Below are positions 17,247 to 25,593 of a stretch of DNA of 64,000 bases, one piece after another (the first letter of the stretch is position 1; each line of letters opens with the position of its first letter). A model generated the notes under the pieces. The model was given only the letters and a program-made list of their open reading frames with translations. It searched no databases and had not been told where the DNA came from. The DNA is from JAUWGC01 sp963753055 (lineage in GTDB: Bacteria > Bacteroidota > Bacteroidia > Bacteroidales > B18-G4): the NCBI GenBank assembly GCA_963753055.1, contig CAVWAP010000009.1:434001-498000 (forward strand), read 5' to 3'. Position numbers and translations under genes: made by a program.

Positions 17247-19673
17247 ATGCGGAAAATAAAGAGTTTACTTGTTTATATATTGCTGTTTAGCTTATGGTCC
17301 TGTGGCCCTTCTCATCACAAGTTCGAAACAGATTACCTCTCTGTCAGAATCGATGAACAGGGCCAGTTTACATCTTTTTATGATAAATCCGGGCGCAAAG
17401 AATACATGCCCGAAGGCTTTACTACGCCTGTACTTTCCATCAGGATCGATGATTCAATTTATGCCCCGGGATCAATGATTATTGACCAGGAAAACCATTT
17501 GCTAAAACTTGGGTTTGACAATGGAAAAGTAGCAGCCGATATTAATTTCACGACCAGAAGCACCCATTTGAACTTCGAACTTGCCAATATTGAACCTGTT
17601 GATTTGGTGGACCTGGTCATCTGGGGTCCCTACCCTACCACAATCAATAAAAGTATTGGAGAAACAGTGGGTGTGGTTCGTGGCGAAACATTTGCTTTGG
17701 GCCTGCAGGCATTAAATCCCAAAACACTCGGTGGTTACCCATGGAATGAGAATGATTGCATGCCACAGCTTGATATATTCGATAGCGAAGACCCATCAGA
17801 TTTGAACGAAGAGGGGAAACGCTATGTATTGTATAGAGTTGAGGCAGCCAAACCAGATACTTTCGGCAGCACCCTCCAGGCCTATTGCAGGAACCGCAAC
17901 AAGGCAAGAATTGCTCAAAACTGGCAGCATGACCGGTACCTGATTCCTCCCTATGACGATGGCGGGGTCATTGGTTCTAAAATTGCTCTTTTTGGATGCC
18001 CTGTTGATAAAACACTCGATTTGATCGGCAAGATCGAGCTGGCTGAAAACCTACCACATCCTGAGATCAGTGGGATCTGGGGAAAGCAATCCAAAGAAGC
18101 ATCGGCAGCGTATCTTATACTTGCTTTTGGTGAAGACGATATTGACAAGGCAATCGATTATACAAAAAAGGCAGGATTAAAATATCTCTACCATCCTGGG
18201 CCTTTTGATACCTGGGGGCATTTTCAGTTTAATTACCAGTTCCCCAATGGGGCTGAGGGTTTAAAAGCTTGTGTTGACAAGGCTGCAAAAGAGGGATTAC
18301 ATGTCGGTGTCCATTTTCTTTCCAACTTCATCACAACCAATGATGCCTACGTTACCCCTGTGCCGGATAAGCGCCTGGCAAAGGTTGGATCAAGCATATC
18401 TACCATGGATATGAATAAAAACCAGAAAGATGTTCCAATCGAAACACCTGATATTTTCAGGCAGATGCAAAACAACAACTTAAAGACAGTGGTCATTGAT
18501 GATGAACTGATCACCTACACGAAAGTCAGCGACAACGCGCCTTATTTCCTGCTTGATTGTATACGTGGTGCCTTTGGAACAAAATCATCTGGCCATAAGA
18601 GTGGCTCAGAGGTTTCCCTGCTGGCAGACCATGGATATAATGTATTCCTGAGTAATGCTGAGCTGAGCAAGGAGATGGCAGTGAACATCGCTGGTTTGTA
18701 TAATAAATGTGGGCTGCGGCAAATTTCTTTTGACGGGCTTGAAGGTAACCGTTCGACCGGGATGGGTAATTACGGTGAGATCCTGATGACCACAACATGG
18801 TACAAGCACCTTGATGATAATATTAAAAAACACTTTATCGCCGATGCAAGCCGCACCTCCCACTATTTCTGGCATATCTATACACGTATGAACTGGGGCG
18901 AGCCTTGGTATGCAGGCTTTCGCGAGAGCCAGACAGATTACCGCTTTAAAAACCAGGCTTATTTTCAAAGGAACCTCATGCCGGGGATGCTGGGCTGGTT
19001 CCTGCTGACCAAGGAAACGAGTCTTGAAGATATCGAATGGATGCTGGCCAAATCAGTGGCTTATGATGCCGGGTATGGTTTCGTGTGCAATTATAAATCA
19101 TTGGAAGAGAATGGACTTACAGATCAGATCCTGGGCCTGATCGGCTTATGGGAAAAGGTAAGGATGGATCAGGTTTTCAATAATGAAACAAAGGAAATCC
19201 TTAAAGATCCCATGTTCGAATTTCATCTTGAGCAATCCGGGGATAAGCAACCCGAGCTTTATGAATTTTCCGTTCAGAGATATGAGTATGCAACACAGCA
19301 AAGACAACCCGGAGAATTGAACTGGTCAGTATTCGAATTTAATAACCCCTACGACTCACAACCTCTTCAATTTGTAATTACAGTGCCAAAAACATTAGTA
19401 TTTGAAAACCCGGTGCTGGAAATAGACAATACCAATACTATTGAGATCCCGATCAAGCTGGGACATGGTTATATTTTAAAATATTCAGGAGGTGAGCAGC
19501 TTACTGTATTTGACAGGGAGTGGAACATACTTTCCACACAACCCATTGCAAACAGTAGCTTGATGCTGGACCAGGGCAGGCATACCATCAAGATGAAGGG
19601 TGAGGTTGTTGGTAAAAATCCACAACCTGTTAAAATTGAATTGAAAACAAAACAACGAATATCATATTTTTGA
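17247..19673 (+). CDS. Unassigned glycosidase-like lipoprotein
   Basis: 808 residues with lipobox LWSC. Residues about 20-270 look like an N-terminal beta-sandwich, 270-640 like a TIM barrel (AAYLILAFGEDD, GLKYLYHPGPFDTWGHF, GLHVGVHFLSNFIT, LRQISFDGLEGNR, WGEPWYAGFRESQ), and the end like a beta-sandwich. Carboxylates at strand ends (DGLEG, FDTWG, NWGEPW) are candidate catalytic residues. I cannot match it to a CAZy family. Its position inside a GH2-GH3-x-GH29-GH38 run argues for a carbohydrate-active enzyme on the same substrate. An embedded small beta-segment (residues about 400-450, VVIDDELITYTKVSDNAPYF) interrupts the barrel. Confidence 0.65.
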   Translation: MRKIKSLLVYILLFSLWSCGPSHHKFETDYLSVRIDEQGQFTSFYDKSGRKEYMPEGFTTPVLSIRIDDSIYAPGSMIIDQENHLLKLGFDNGKVAADINFTTRSTHLNFELANIEPVDLVDLVIWGPYPTTINKSIGETVGVVRGETFALGLQALNPKTLGGYPWNENDCMPQLDIFDSEDPSDLNEEGKRYVLYRVEAAKPDTFGSTLQAYCRNRNKARIAQNWQHDRYLIPPYDDGGVIGSKIALFGCPVDKTLDLIGKIELAENLPHPEISGIWGKQSKEASAAYLILAFGEDDIDKAIDYTKKAGLKYLYHPGPFDTWGHFQFNYQFPNGAEGLKACVDKAAKEGLHVGVHFLSNFITTNDAYVTPVPDKRLAKVGSSISTMDMNKNQKDVPIETPDIFRQMQNNNLKTVVIDDELITYTKVSDNAPYFLLDCIRGAFGTKSSGHKSGSEVSLLADHGYNVFLSNAELSKEMAVNIAGLYNKCGLRQISFDGLEGNRSTGMGNYGEILMTTTWYKHLDDNIKKHFIADASRTSHYFWHIYTRMNWGEPWYAGFRESQTDYRFKNQAYFQRNLMPGMLGWFLLTKETSLEDIEWMLAKSVAYDAGYGFVCNYKSLEENGLTDQILGLIGLWEKVRMDQVFNNETKEILKDPMFEFHLEQSGDKQPELYEFSVQRYEYATQQRQPGELNWSVFEFNNPYDSQPLQFVITVPKTLVFENPVLEIDNTNTIEIPIKLGHGYILKYSGGEQLTVFDREWNILSTQPIANSSLMLDQGRHTIKMKGEVVGKNPQPVKIELKTKQRISYF

Positions 19674-19698
19674 TCCATAAAAAAAATAAAGATAAGAG

Positions 19699-21177
19699 AT
19701 GCTGAAAAAAATTATAACCGTAGCTATTATTTGCCTCTTGCATACAGGGTTAATAAAAGCACAGCACGATTTGCAGGGCTATGTTCCGGAAACAGATCCG
19801 GCAGTTAAAGAAAAGCTTGATGAATGGCAGGACCTTAAGTTTGGCCTGCTTATGCACTGGGGTCCTTATAGTCAGTGGGGCGTTGTAGAATCATGGTCAA
19901 TTTGTCCGGAAGATTATGGCTGGTGCGAAAGGAAAAAAGGGAATAACCCGGAGGATTACTTTGCCTATGTACAGGAATATGAAAACCTGCAAACCACCTT
20001 CAACCCAACACAATTTAATCCCCAGAAGTGGGCAAAGGCGGCCCGGGAAGCAGGGATGCGTTATGTTGTTTTCACCACAAAACACCATGATGGGTTCTGC
20101 ATGTTTGACACCAGGCAAACCAACTACAAAGTAACTGATCCGAAGTGTGCATTCCATTCCAACCCTAAAGCAAATATTGCTAAGGAAATTTTTAATGCTT
20201 TCCGGGCAGCCGGGATGTGGACAGGCGCGTATTTCTCCAAGCCCGACTGGCATAATGATGATTACTGGTGGCCCTACTTCCCTCCACTCGACAGGAACGT
20301 AAATTATGATCCATTGGAATACCCTGAAAGATGGGAAAACTATGTGCAGTTCACACATAACCAGATCATGGAACTAATGACAGATTATGGTAAAATGGAT
20401 ATTCTCTGGCTGGATGGCGGCTGGGTCGCCAAACAGGATAAAGATGAAATGGATAATGTTTACTGGCAAAAAGTGAGAAACTCACAGTCGGGATTTATAA
20501 AGGGTAAAATCGTTGACCAGGATATCAGGATGGATGAGCTGGTGAAAAAAGCCAGAGTAAAACAACCAGGACTCATTGTTGTTGACAGGGCTGTTCCGGG
20601 CAAGAACCAGAATTATCTGACACCAGAAAACCGTGTGCCTGAAGAGGCTCTTCCCTACCCCTGGGAATCCTGCATCATCGCCGGTGGCGGCTGGTCGTGG
20701 GTGCCTGTAGCAAAATACAAGAGCGGAAGGGATGCAATACATTTGCTTGTGGATATTGTTGCTAAAGGTGGTAACTTATTACTGAATATTGCACCGGGTC
20801 CTGATGGCACATGGCACCAGGGCGCCTATGACCTCCTGGCAGAGTATGCTGCATGGATGAAAGTCAACAGTGAAGCCATTTATGAAACCAGGGCTATCGA
20901 ACCTTACAAAGAAGGAAAAGTATGTTTTACCCAGAAGAAAGACGGGACAGTGTATGCCATCTACCTGGCTGATGAAGGCGAAAGCCAGCTTCCTCCAAGC
21001 ATCACTTTATCGCAAATTTCTCTTGAAAATGGCCACAAAGTCTCCCTGCTCGGTTCAGATATTCCAATTGACTGGAAAAAGACAGGCTCCAGGTCTATGA
21101 TAGTTGTACCAAATGATTCCCGAGGAAGCACACCGTGTAGTTATGCCTGGGTTTTTAAAATTGAGAAAACTAATTAG
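19699..21177 (+). CDS. GH29 alpha-L-fucosidase, exported
   Basis: 492 residues with a type I signal peptide (to about IKAQ). GH29 landmarks are LKFGLLMHWGPYSQWGVVESW near the start, AGMRYVVFTTKHHDGFCMFD and DILWLDGGW with nucleophile D239; the C-terminal third is a beta-sandwich. The general acid varies in GH29 and I do not assign it. The enzyme removes terminal alpha-L-fucose. Unlike the three genes upstream it lacks a lipobox, so it is probably periplasmic. It begins 25 bases after the unassigned glycosidase-like gene on the same strand and probably belongs to the same operon. Confidence 0.92.
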   Translation: MLKKIITVAIICLLHTGLIKAQHDLQGYVPETDPAVKEKLDEWQDLKFGLLMHWGPYSQWGVVESWSICPEDYGWCERKKGNNPEDYFAYVQEYENLQTTFNPTQFNPQKWAKAAREAGMRYVVFTTKHHDGFCMFDTRQTNYKVTDPKCAFHSNPKANIAKEIFNAFRAAGMWTGAYFSKPDWHNDDYWWPYFPPLDRNVNYDPLEYPERWENYVQFTHNQIMELMTDYGKMDILWLDGGWVAKQDKDEMDNVYWQKVRNSQSGFIKGKIVDQDIRMDELVKKARVKQPGLIVVDRAVPGKNQNYLTPENRVPEEALPYPWESCIIAGGGWSWVPVAKYKSGRDAIHLLVDIVAKGGNLLLNIAPGPDGTWHQGAYDLLAEYAAWMKVNSEAIYETRAIEPYKEGKVCFTQKKDGTVYAIYLADEGESQLPPSITLSQISLENGHKVSLLGSDIPIDWKKTGSRSMIVVPNDSRGSTPCSYAWVFKIEKTN

Positions 21178-21196
21178 TTGCAGGGGTGGCCAGAGG

Positions 21197-21259
21197 GATT
21201 CCATCCTACGGGATGGAGTCCTACGGGATGGAGTCCTACGGGATGGAGTCCCTTTTTTT
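21197..21259. repeat. Tandem 15-mer CCTACGGGATGGAGT (3 units) with T-run
   Basis: Three identical units occupy 21205-21249, preceded by GGATTCCATCC, which pairs with the GGATGGAGTCC copies, and followed by CCC and seven T (21253-21259). It sits 20 bases after the fucosidase stop. The hairpins plus T-run could end transcription after GH29, or be a REP-like insertion. GGATTCCATCC recurs as GGGATTCCATCCC at 37580. Confidence 0.8.
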
Positions 21260-21276
21260 ATTAAACCTATTTTCAA

Positions 21277-24200
21277 ATGAAGTTCAATATATTATTCTTC
21301 CTACTCATAATTCTTCCGTATATCTCTTTTTCACAAGAATCATCATACCTTCCGGGATTTACTAAGAAAATCAAGGGACAGGACCTTGAGTACCATTCAC
21401 CACATGCAGATGTGGGCCTTTCATTGCTTGTCAGGTCAGACGATAGCTCAGCCTATATCGTATGGCAGGCAGACGCTATTCCCAAAGATCAAAAAAAGGA
21501 TCGATCAGAGTATATCATGCTGATCGGGATTGATGTAAATCCTGAAGACAAGCATGAATTTAATTTCTATATCAATGGTGAACATCTATTTGTCCTTGCC
21601 AATCCTGACGATACCTTACAGAACCCGGTGAGCAGGTCATTAGCAAATGATGTCGAGCTCCGCTTTGACAAGCTGCTTGTTGATAAATATGGCGACCTGA
21701 TGGGTTATATGGTTTTATCAGTGCCCAACAATAAATATGAAAACGGCAAAGCCCTGGAGATTAAAGTAAGAGGAGAGCATGCAGGAAGCATGAGCTGGTT
21801 CATGGTCTTTCAAAAAAGCATACGGCCTTCTTGCAAACTTATTGAAGAACAGGCGGTTATCAGGGATGCGGAAGGTGAATATCAACAGATTCGTTTGGAT
21901 ATTATTCACCTTGAAGAACCGACCATGGCAACTATTAAGGCTGGCGAGCAGGTCTCGGAGGTTGAATTACAAAAAGGATATAATATTGTTCGCTTTAAGA
22001 TTCCTCGGGTATACGACATGCAATATATGTCGATTGAGGTAAGTGTTCATGATCAGTTTTTATACGGAATATCTTCCAGGATCTTACCGGTAACACCAAG
22101 AACGATTTATCTTATTCATCATTCACATGTTGATATCGGCTATACCCATGTGCAGGAAGAGGTACTGGAAAAACAATGGGAGTGGCTGGAAATGTCGATC
22201 GATCTGGCAAAGGAATCCAGGAAGAACCCGGCAGAAGCACGCTTTAAATGGAATGTAGAGGTGATGTGGGCAGTAGACCAATACCTGCAGCAGAAACCGA
22301 AAGACAAACAAAATGCTTTGCTTGAGGCCATCCGAAGAGGCTGGATCGAACTGGATGCATTCTATGGTAATAACCTGCTGGCGTTGAGCAGCTCAGAAGA
22401 GCTGATCAGGATGACAGAAAGTGCCAGGGAAACAGCAGGTTTATGCGGGGTGGACCTAAGATCCGCTATGATCAGCGACATCCCGGGATGGTCATGGGGC
22501 ATCGTACCTGTATTGTCTAAAAGTGGAGTCAGGTACCTTTCCCTGGGAACCAACCAGGGACACAGAATTGGATACACTATCAGGGAATGGGGAGATAAGC
22601 CTTTTTACTGGGTGTCCCCATCAGGCAAAGAAAAGGTCCTTACCTGGATCCATGGACAGGGCTATTCACTTTTTCATACCGGGCTGGGATATGAAAACCT
22701 CAACCGCGACCTTGCAGAAACTAAAATCCTGGAGTACATTCAACAATTACATGCTGAGGGATATGCTTATGATATCGTTCCTTTGCGATATAATATTGGT
22801 TCCGACAATGGGCCTCCTGACAGGCAGCTTACCCGGTTTGTAATGGACTGGAATGAAAAATATATTACTCCTAAGCTTTTGATCAGTACCGTTTCTGAGG
22901 CTTTCGCTGGTTTTGAAGAAAAGTATGGTAGCACATTGCCCGAAGTCAGTGGAGATTTTACGGCATTCTGGGAGGACGGGGCTATTTCCTCAGCTCGTGA
23001 GACGGCGACGACCCAGCGCAGTGCCGAGCGCCTGGTGCAAGCCGAAGCGCTTTATTCCATGATCAAACCTCAATACTACCCCGCTGATGAATTCCGAAGG
23101 TGCTGGACCGAAGTGCTGCTCTTCAATGAGCATACCTGGGGCTCCTGGAATAGCATCAGCGAGCCGGAAGCAGAATTTACCAGGCATCAGTGGGAAGTAA
23201 AAAAGAACTTCTCCAAAAGGGCAGATTCTCTTAGCAAAGGCCTGCTGGATAAGGCTTCGAGTGAAAAAATTCAGGTAGATGGCATCCCAACCGGGATAAA
23301 GGTCTACAATACTTGCTCCTGGCAGCGTTCCGGGCCAATTTATATGAAAAATTTTGACATGCCGGATGGGTATATCCTGCTTGATGAAAATGGCAAAAAA
23401 TATGCCTGGCAAAAGCTGAGTTCAGGGGAAATTGTCTTCATCGCAGATGACATCCCTCCGCTGGGATCAAAAGTCTATACCCTAAAGCATGGCAAAGTGA
23501 AGCCGGGTATAGATTTACATGCAAACGGGAACAGTATTGAAAATGAGTTTTTTAAAGCTATTGTCGATGAACAGACAGGCAATATTACCAGCCTGGTTGA
23601 CAAAAAAAATGGAAGGGAGCTGGTAGATGATACCCAAGACGGTGGACTGAACAGCTACTGGTATGTGGAAGGCAGAGATCCGGGGAATAAATTGTCAACT
23701 GTCAACGGTCAACTGTCAATTAATGATTTGGGGCCAGTAATGGTTACATTATCTGTTGAATCGAAAGCTAAAGGCTGTGATAAACTGGACAGGGAGATCA
23801 CATTATATAGCGGCATCGATTATATTGAGATCAATAATGTTGTTGACAAGCAAAAAATCTACTCTCCCGAAGGAGTGCATTTCGCATTTCCTTTCAATAT
23901 AGATGAACCCGAGGTTACTATTGACCTGGCCTTTGCAAATTATTCCCCGGAAAAGGATCAAATCAAAGGATGTAATAAAAACTTCTTCACAGCTGAAAGG
24001 TATATTGATGTGTCTAACGCTTCTTACGGAATAACTGTTGTATCACCCGATGCTCCTATCTTTGAAGTTGGTGATATCATGAGCGATCCCATTGTCTACG
24101 GATGGATGGACCAGGCAAAACAGTCGCCCAGGATCTTTTCTTATGTGATGAATAACTATTGGGAAACCAATTACCTTGCTGCACAGGAAGGCCCATGCAG

Positions 24201-24588
24201 TTTCCAATATGTTATCAAACCACATGAATCATTTAATCTGGCAGAGGCAGAAAAGGTATCAATGTCAGTTTGCCAGCCATTACTGGCAGTTCCGGTTCAC
24301 AAAAAATCTGAGTCTGCATCATCATTATTTTCAATAGGTGATCAGGAAGTGATCATAACGGGTCTAAAGCCTTCAATGGATCATCAAAGCTATATCATCA
24401 GGCTGTACAATCCAGGCAATGAAAGTAGATCAGTTTCACTTTTCCGCAACAATCATAGGCTGGATAAAGGCCTGTTCTTCAGCAATCTTAATGAAGAAAA
24501 ATTAAACAAGGTTGAAGGGGAAATACAACTTGGCCCATATGATTCAGTTACCCTGAGTGTGAATCTTGATGCTGGCTATTCTAAATAA
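21277..24588 (+). CDS. GH38-type alpha-mannosidase, exported
   Basis: 1103 residues with a signal peptide ending near SFSQ. After an N-terminal beta-sandwich of about 260 residues, the catalytic domain has IHHSHVDIGYT (zinc ligands H284 and D286) and ISDIPGWSWG (nucleophile and zinc ligand D401), both characteristic of GH38; the second zinc-site His is probably in LFNEHTWGSW. Large beta-sandwich domains follow. GH38 enzymes release alpha-linked mannose with retention. A 28-bp stretch at 23693-23720 is four 7-bp repeats (TGTCAAC type) read through in frame, in a position expected to be a surface loop. A 99-bp repeat-rich gap separates it from the fucosidase gene. Confidence 0.85.
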   Translation: MKFNILFFLLIILPYISFSQESSYLPGFTKKIKGQDLEYHSPHADVGLSLLVRSDDSSAYIVWQADAIPKDQKKDRSEYIMLIGIDVNPEDKHEFNFYINGEHLFVLANPDDTLQNPVSRSLANDVELRFDKLLVDKYGDLMGYMVLSVPNNKYENGKALEIKVRGEHAGSMSWFMVFQKSIRPSCKLIEEQAVIRDAEGEYQQIRLDIIHLEEPTMATIKAGEQVSEVELQKGYNIVRFKIPRVYDMQYMSIEVSVHDQFLYGISSRILPVTPRTIYLIHHSHVDIGYTHVQEEVLEKQWEWLEMSIDLAKESRKNPAEARFKWNVEVMWAVDQYLQQKPKDKQNALLEAIRRGWIELDAFYGNNLLALSSSEELIRMTESARETAGLCGVDLRSAMISDIPGWSWGIVPVLSKSGVRYLSLGTNQGHRIGYTIREWGDKPFYWVSPSGKEKVLTWIHGQGYSLFHTGLGYENLNRDLAETKILEYIQQLHAEGYAYDIVPLRYNIGSDNGPPDRQLTRFVMDWNEKYITPKLLISTVSEAFAGFEEKYGSTLPEVSGDFTAFWEDGAISSARETATTQRSAERLVQAEALYSMIKPQYYPADEFRRCWTEVLLFNEHTWGSWNSISEPEAEFTRHQWEVKKNFSKRADSLSKGLLDKASSEKIQVDGIPTGIKVYNTCSWQRSGPIYMKNFDMPDGYILLDENGKKYAWQKLSSGEIVFIADDIPPLGSKVYTLKHGKVKPGIDLHANGNSIENEFFKAIVDEQTGNITSLVDKKNGRELVDDTQDGGLNSYWYVEGRDPGNKLSTVNGQLSINDLGPVMVTLSVESKAKGCDKLDREITLYSGIDYIEINNVVDKQKIYSPEGVHFAFPFNIDEPEVTIDLAFANYSPEKDQIKGCNKNFFTAERYIDVSNASYGITVVSPDAPIFEVGDIMSDPIVYGWMDQAKQSPRIFSYVMNNYWETNYLAAQEGPCSFQYVIKPHESFNLAEAEKVSMSVCQPLLAVPVHKKSESASSLFSIGDQEVIITGLKPSMDHQSYIIRLYNPGNESRSVSLFRNNHRLDKGLFFSNLNEEKLNKVEGEIQLGPYDSVTLSVNLDAGYSK
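23693..23720. repeat. Heptamer array TGTCAAC (4 units) inside the GH38 gene
   Basis: TGTCAAC, TGTCAAC, GGTCAAC, TGTCAAT have exact 7-bp spacing. They are translated within residues STVNGQLSIN without breaking the frame. It has the same architecture as the intergenic heptamer arrays but is inside a coding region. Confidence 0.8.
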
Positions 24589-24609
24589 AAAATGAAATCT
24601 TAACTGGTC

Positions 24610-25593
24610 TTGAAAATTATTCTTTTACTCAGGCAATTAATCCAATTAGGTTACCAGGTTAAATATCATGGTAAAAGGGATAGCCTTATTATTCAAGATC
24701 AGGCAAATGATATCCTGGAACCATATGGCTACAAACTCGAAGAAAAATACCTTAAACCCTTAAAGCATTATGCCATTGGCCTCAGGATCACCAACCTCTG
24801 GTTCTCAACATTACGTGGTTATTCATGTACAGATAAAGAAATTTTGGCTGGCAGATACCTGGGTGCTTTGACTCCATTGTTTGATGCTTTATTTGATGAT
24901 CAAGAGCTGAATGCGAAGGACATACGAGATGCCATCTCCTCGCAAAATACTGACAATGAAACTATTATCTTATTACGGGCATTTCGCGACCTGCTATTGG
25001 ATAATGTTAAAAACCCATTGGTGGTTGAGAAATATTTGCAGCAGATTATCGATTCTCAAATCGATAGTTTGAGTCAGAAAAACCCAGATATCACATATGA
25101 TGAAATTCGCCGGATAAGCTTTAATAAAGGGGGAGTTGCATTGCAAGGTTGTCGTAGCATACTGGATCATTCAATGGATGAAAAAGAGGAAGAAGCGGTG
25201 CATCAGCTGGGTTCCCTGGTGCAGTTAACAAATGATGTTTTCGATGTGTGGGAGGACACCCGGAAGGGGATCAAAACCATGGTAGATGGCATCCCTGATT
25301 TAGCCGGTTTCCGGACTGAATACCAGAATCTTATAATTTCGTTTTTTCGGAAATGCGAACACTTAACCTACAAAAAGGCCAATCGGTGTAAATTTTATAC
25401 CCAGATGATGTTGATTATCAGTCGCGGATTGGTTTGTCTCGACTACCTGGAGAAATCACAAGAAGACAATAATGGTGTTTTCGATCCACAAAATATGTCG
25501 CGAAAACAACTGATCTGCGACATGGAAAAGCCTTCAAACTTCCTGAAGAGTTTGAAATACACTTTGAAATATAAAGATCTATTTATCAGTTAA
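24610..25593 (+). CDS. Class I isoprenoid synthase-like protein
   Basis: 327 residues starting at a TTG, since no ATG is available near the conserved start. The protein is all-helical in character. Two acidic motifs fit the trans-prenyltransferase/squalene-phytoene synthase fold: DALFDDQE near residue 93 and QLTNDVFDVWEDTRKG near residue 205, the latter close to the second Asp-rich motif of squalene/phytoene synthases. Enzymes of this fold bind prenyl diphosphates through magnesium. Related Bacteroidota proteins are usually annotated only as class 1 isoprenoid biosynthesis enzymes. It follows the GH38 gene by 21 bases and overlaps the convergent beta-helix gene by 8 bases at its 3' end. Product and pathway are unknown. 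Confidence 0.65.
   Translation: MKIILLLRQLIQLGYQVKYHGKRDSLIIQDQANDILEPYGYKLEEKYLKPLKHYAIGLRITNLWFSTLRGYSCTDKEILAGRYLGALTPLFDALFDDQELNAKDIRDAISSQNTDNETIILLRAFRDLLLDNVKNPLVVEKYLQQIIDSQIDSLSQKNPDITYDEIRRISFNKGGVALQGCRSILDHSMDEKEEEAVHQLGSLVQLTNDVFDVWEDTRKGIKTMVDGIPDLAGFRTEYQNLIISFFRKCEHLTYKKANRCKFYTQMMLIISRGLVCLDYLEKSQEDNNGVFDPQNMSRKQLICDMEKPSNFLKSLKYTLKYKDLFIS

Noticed and set aside
13302..24588. Classical polysaccharide utilisation locus
   Set aside because: No SusC/SusD pair, hybrid two-component system or ECF sigma factor lies in the cluster; the only TonB receptor (6681) is separated and has no SusD.
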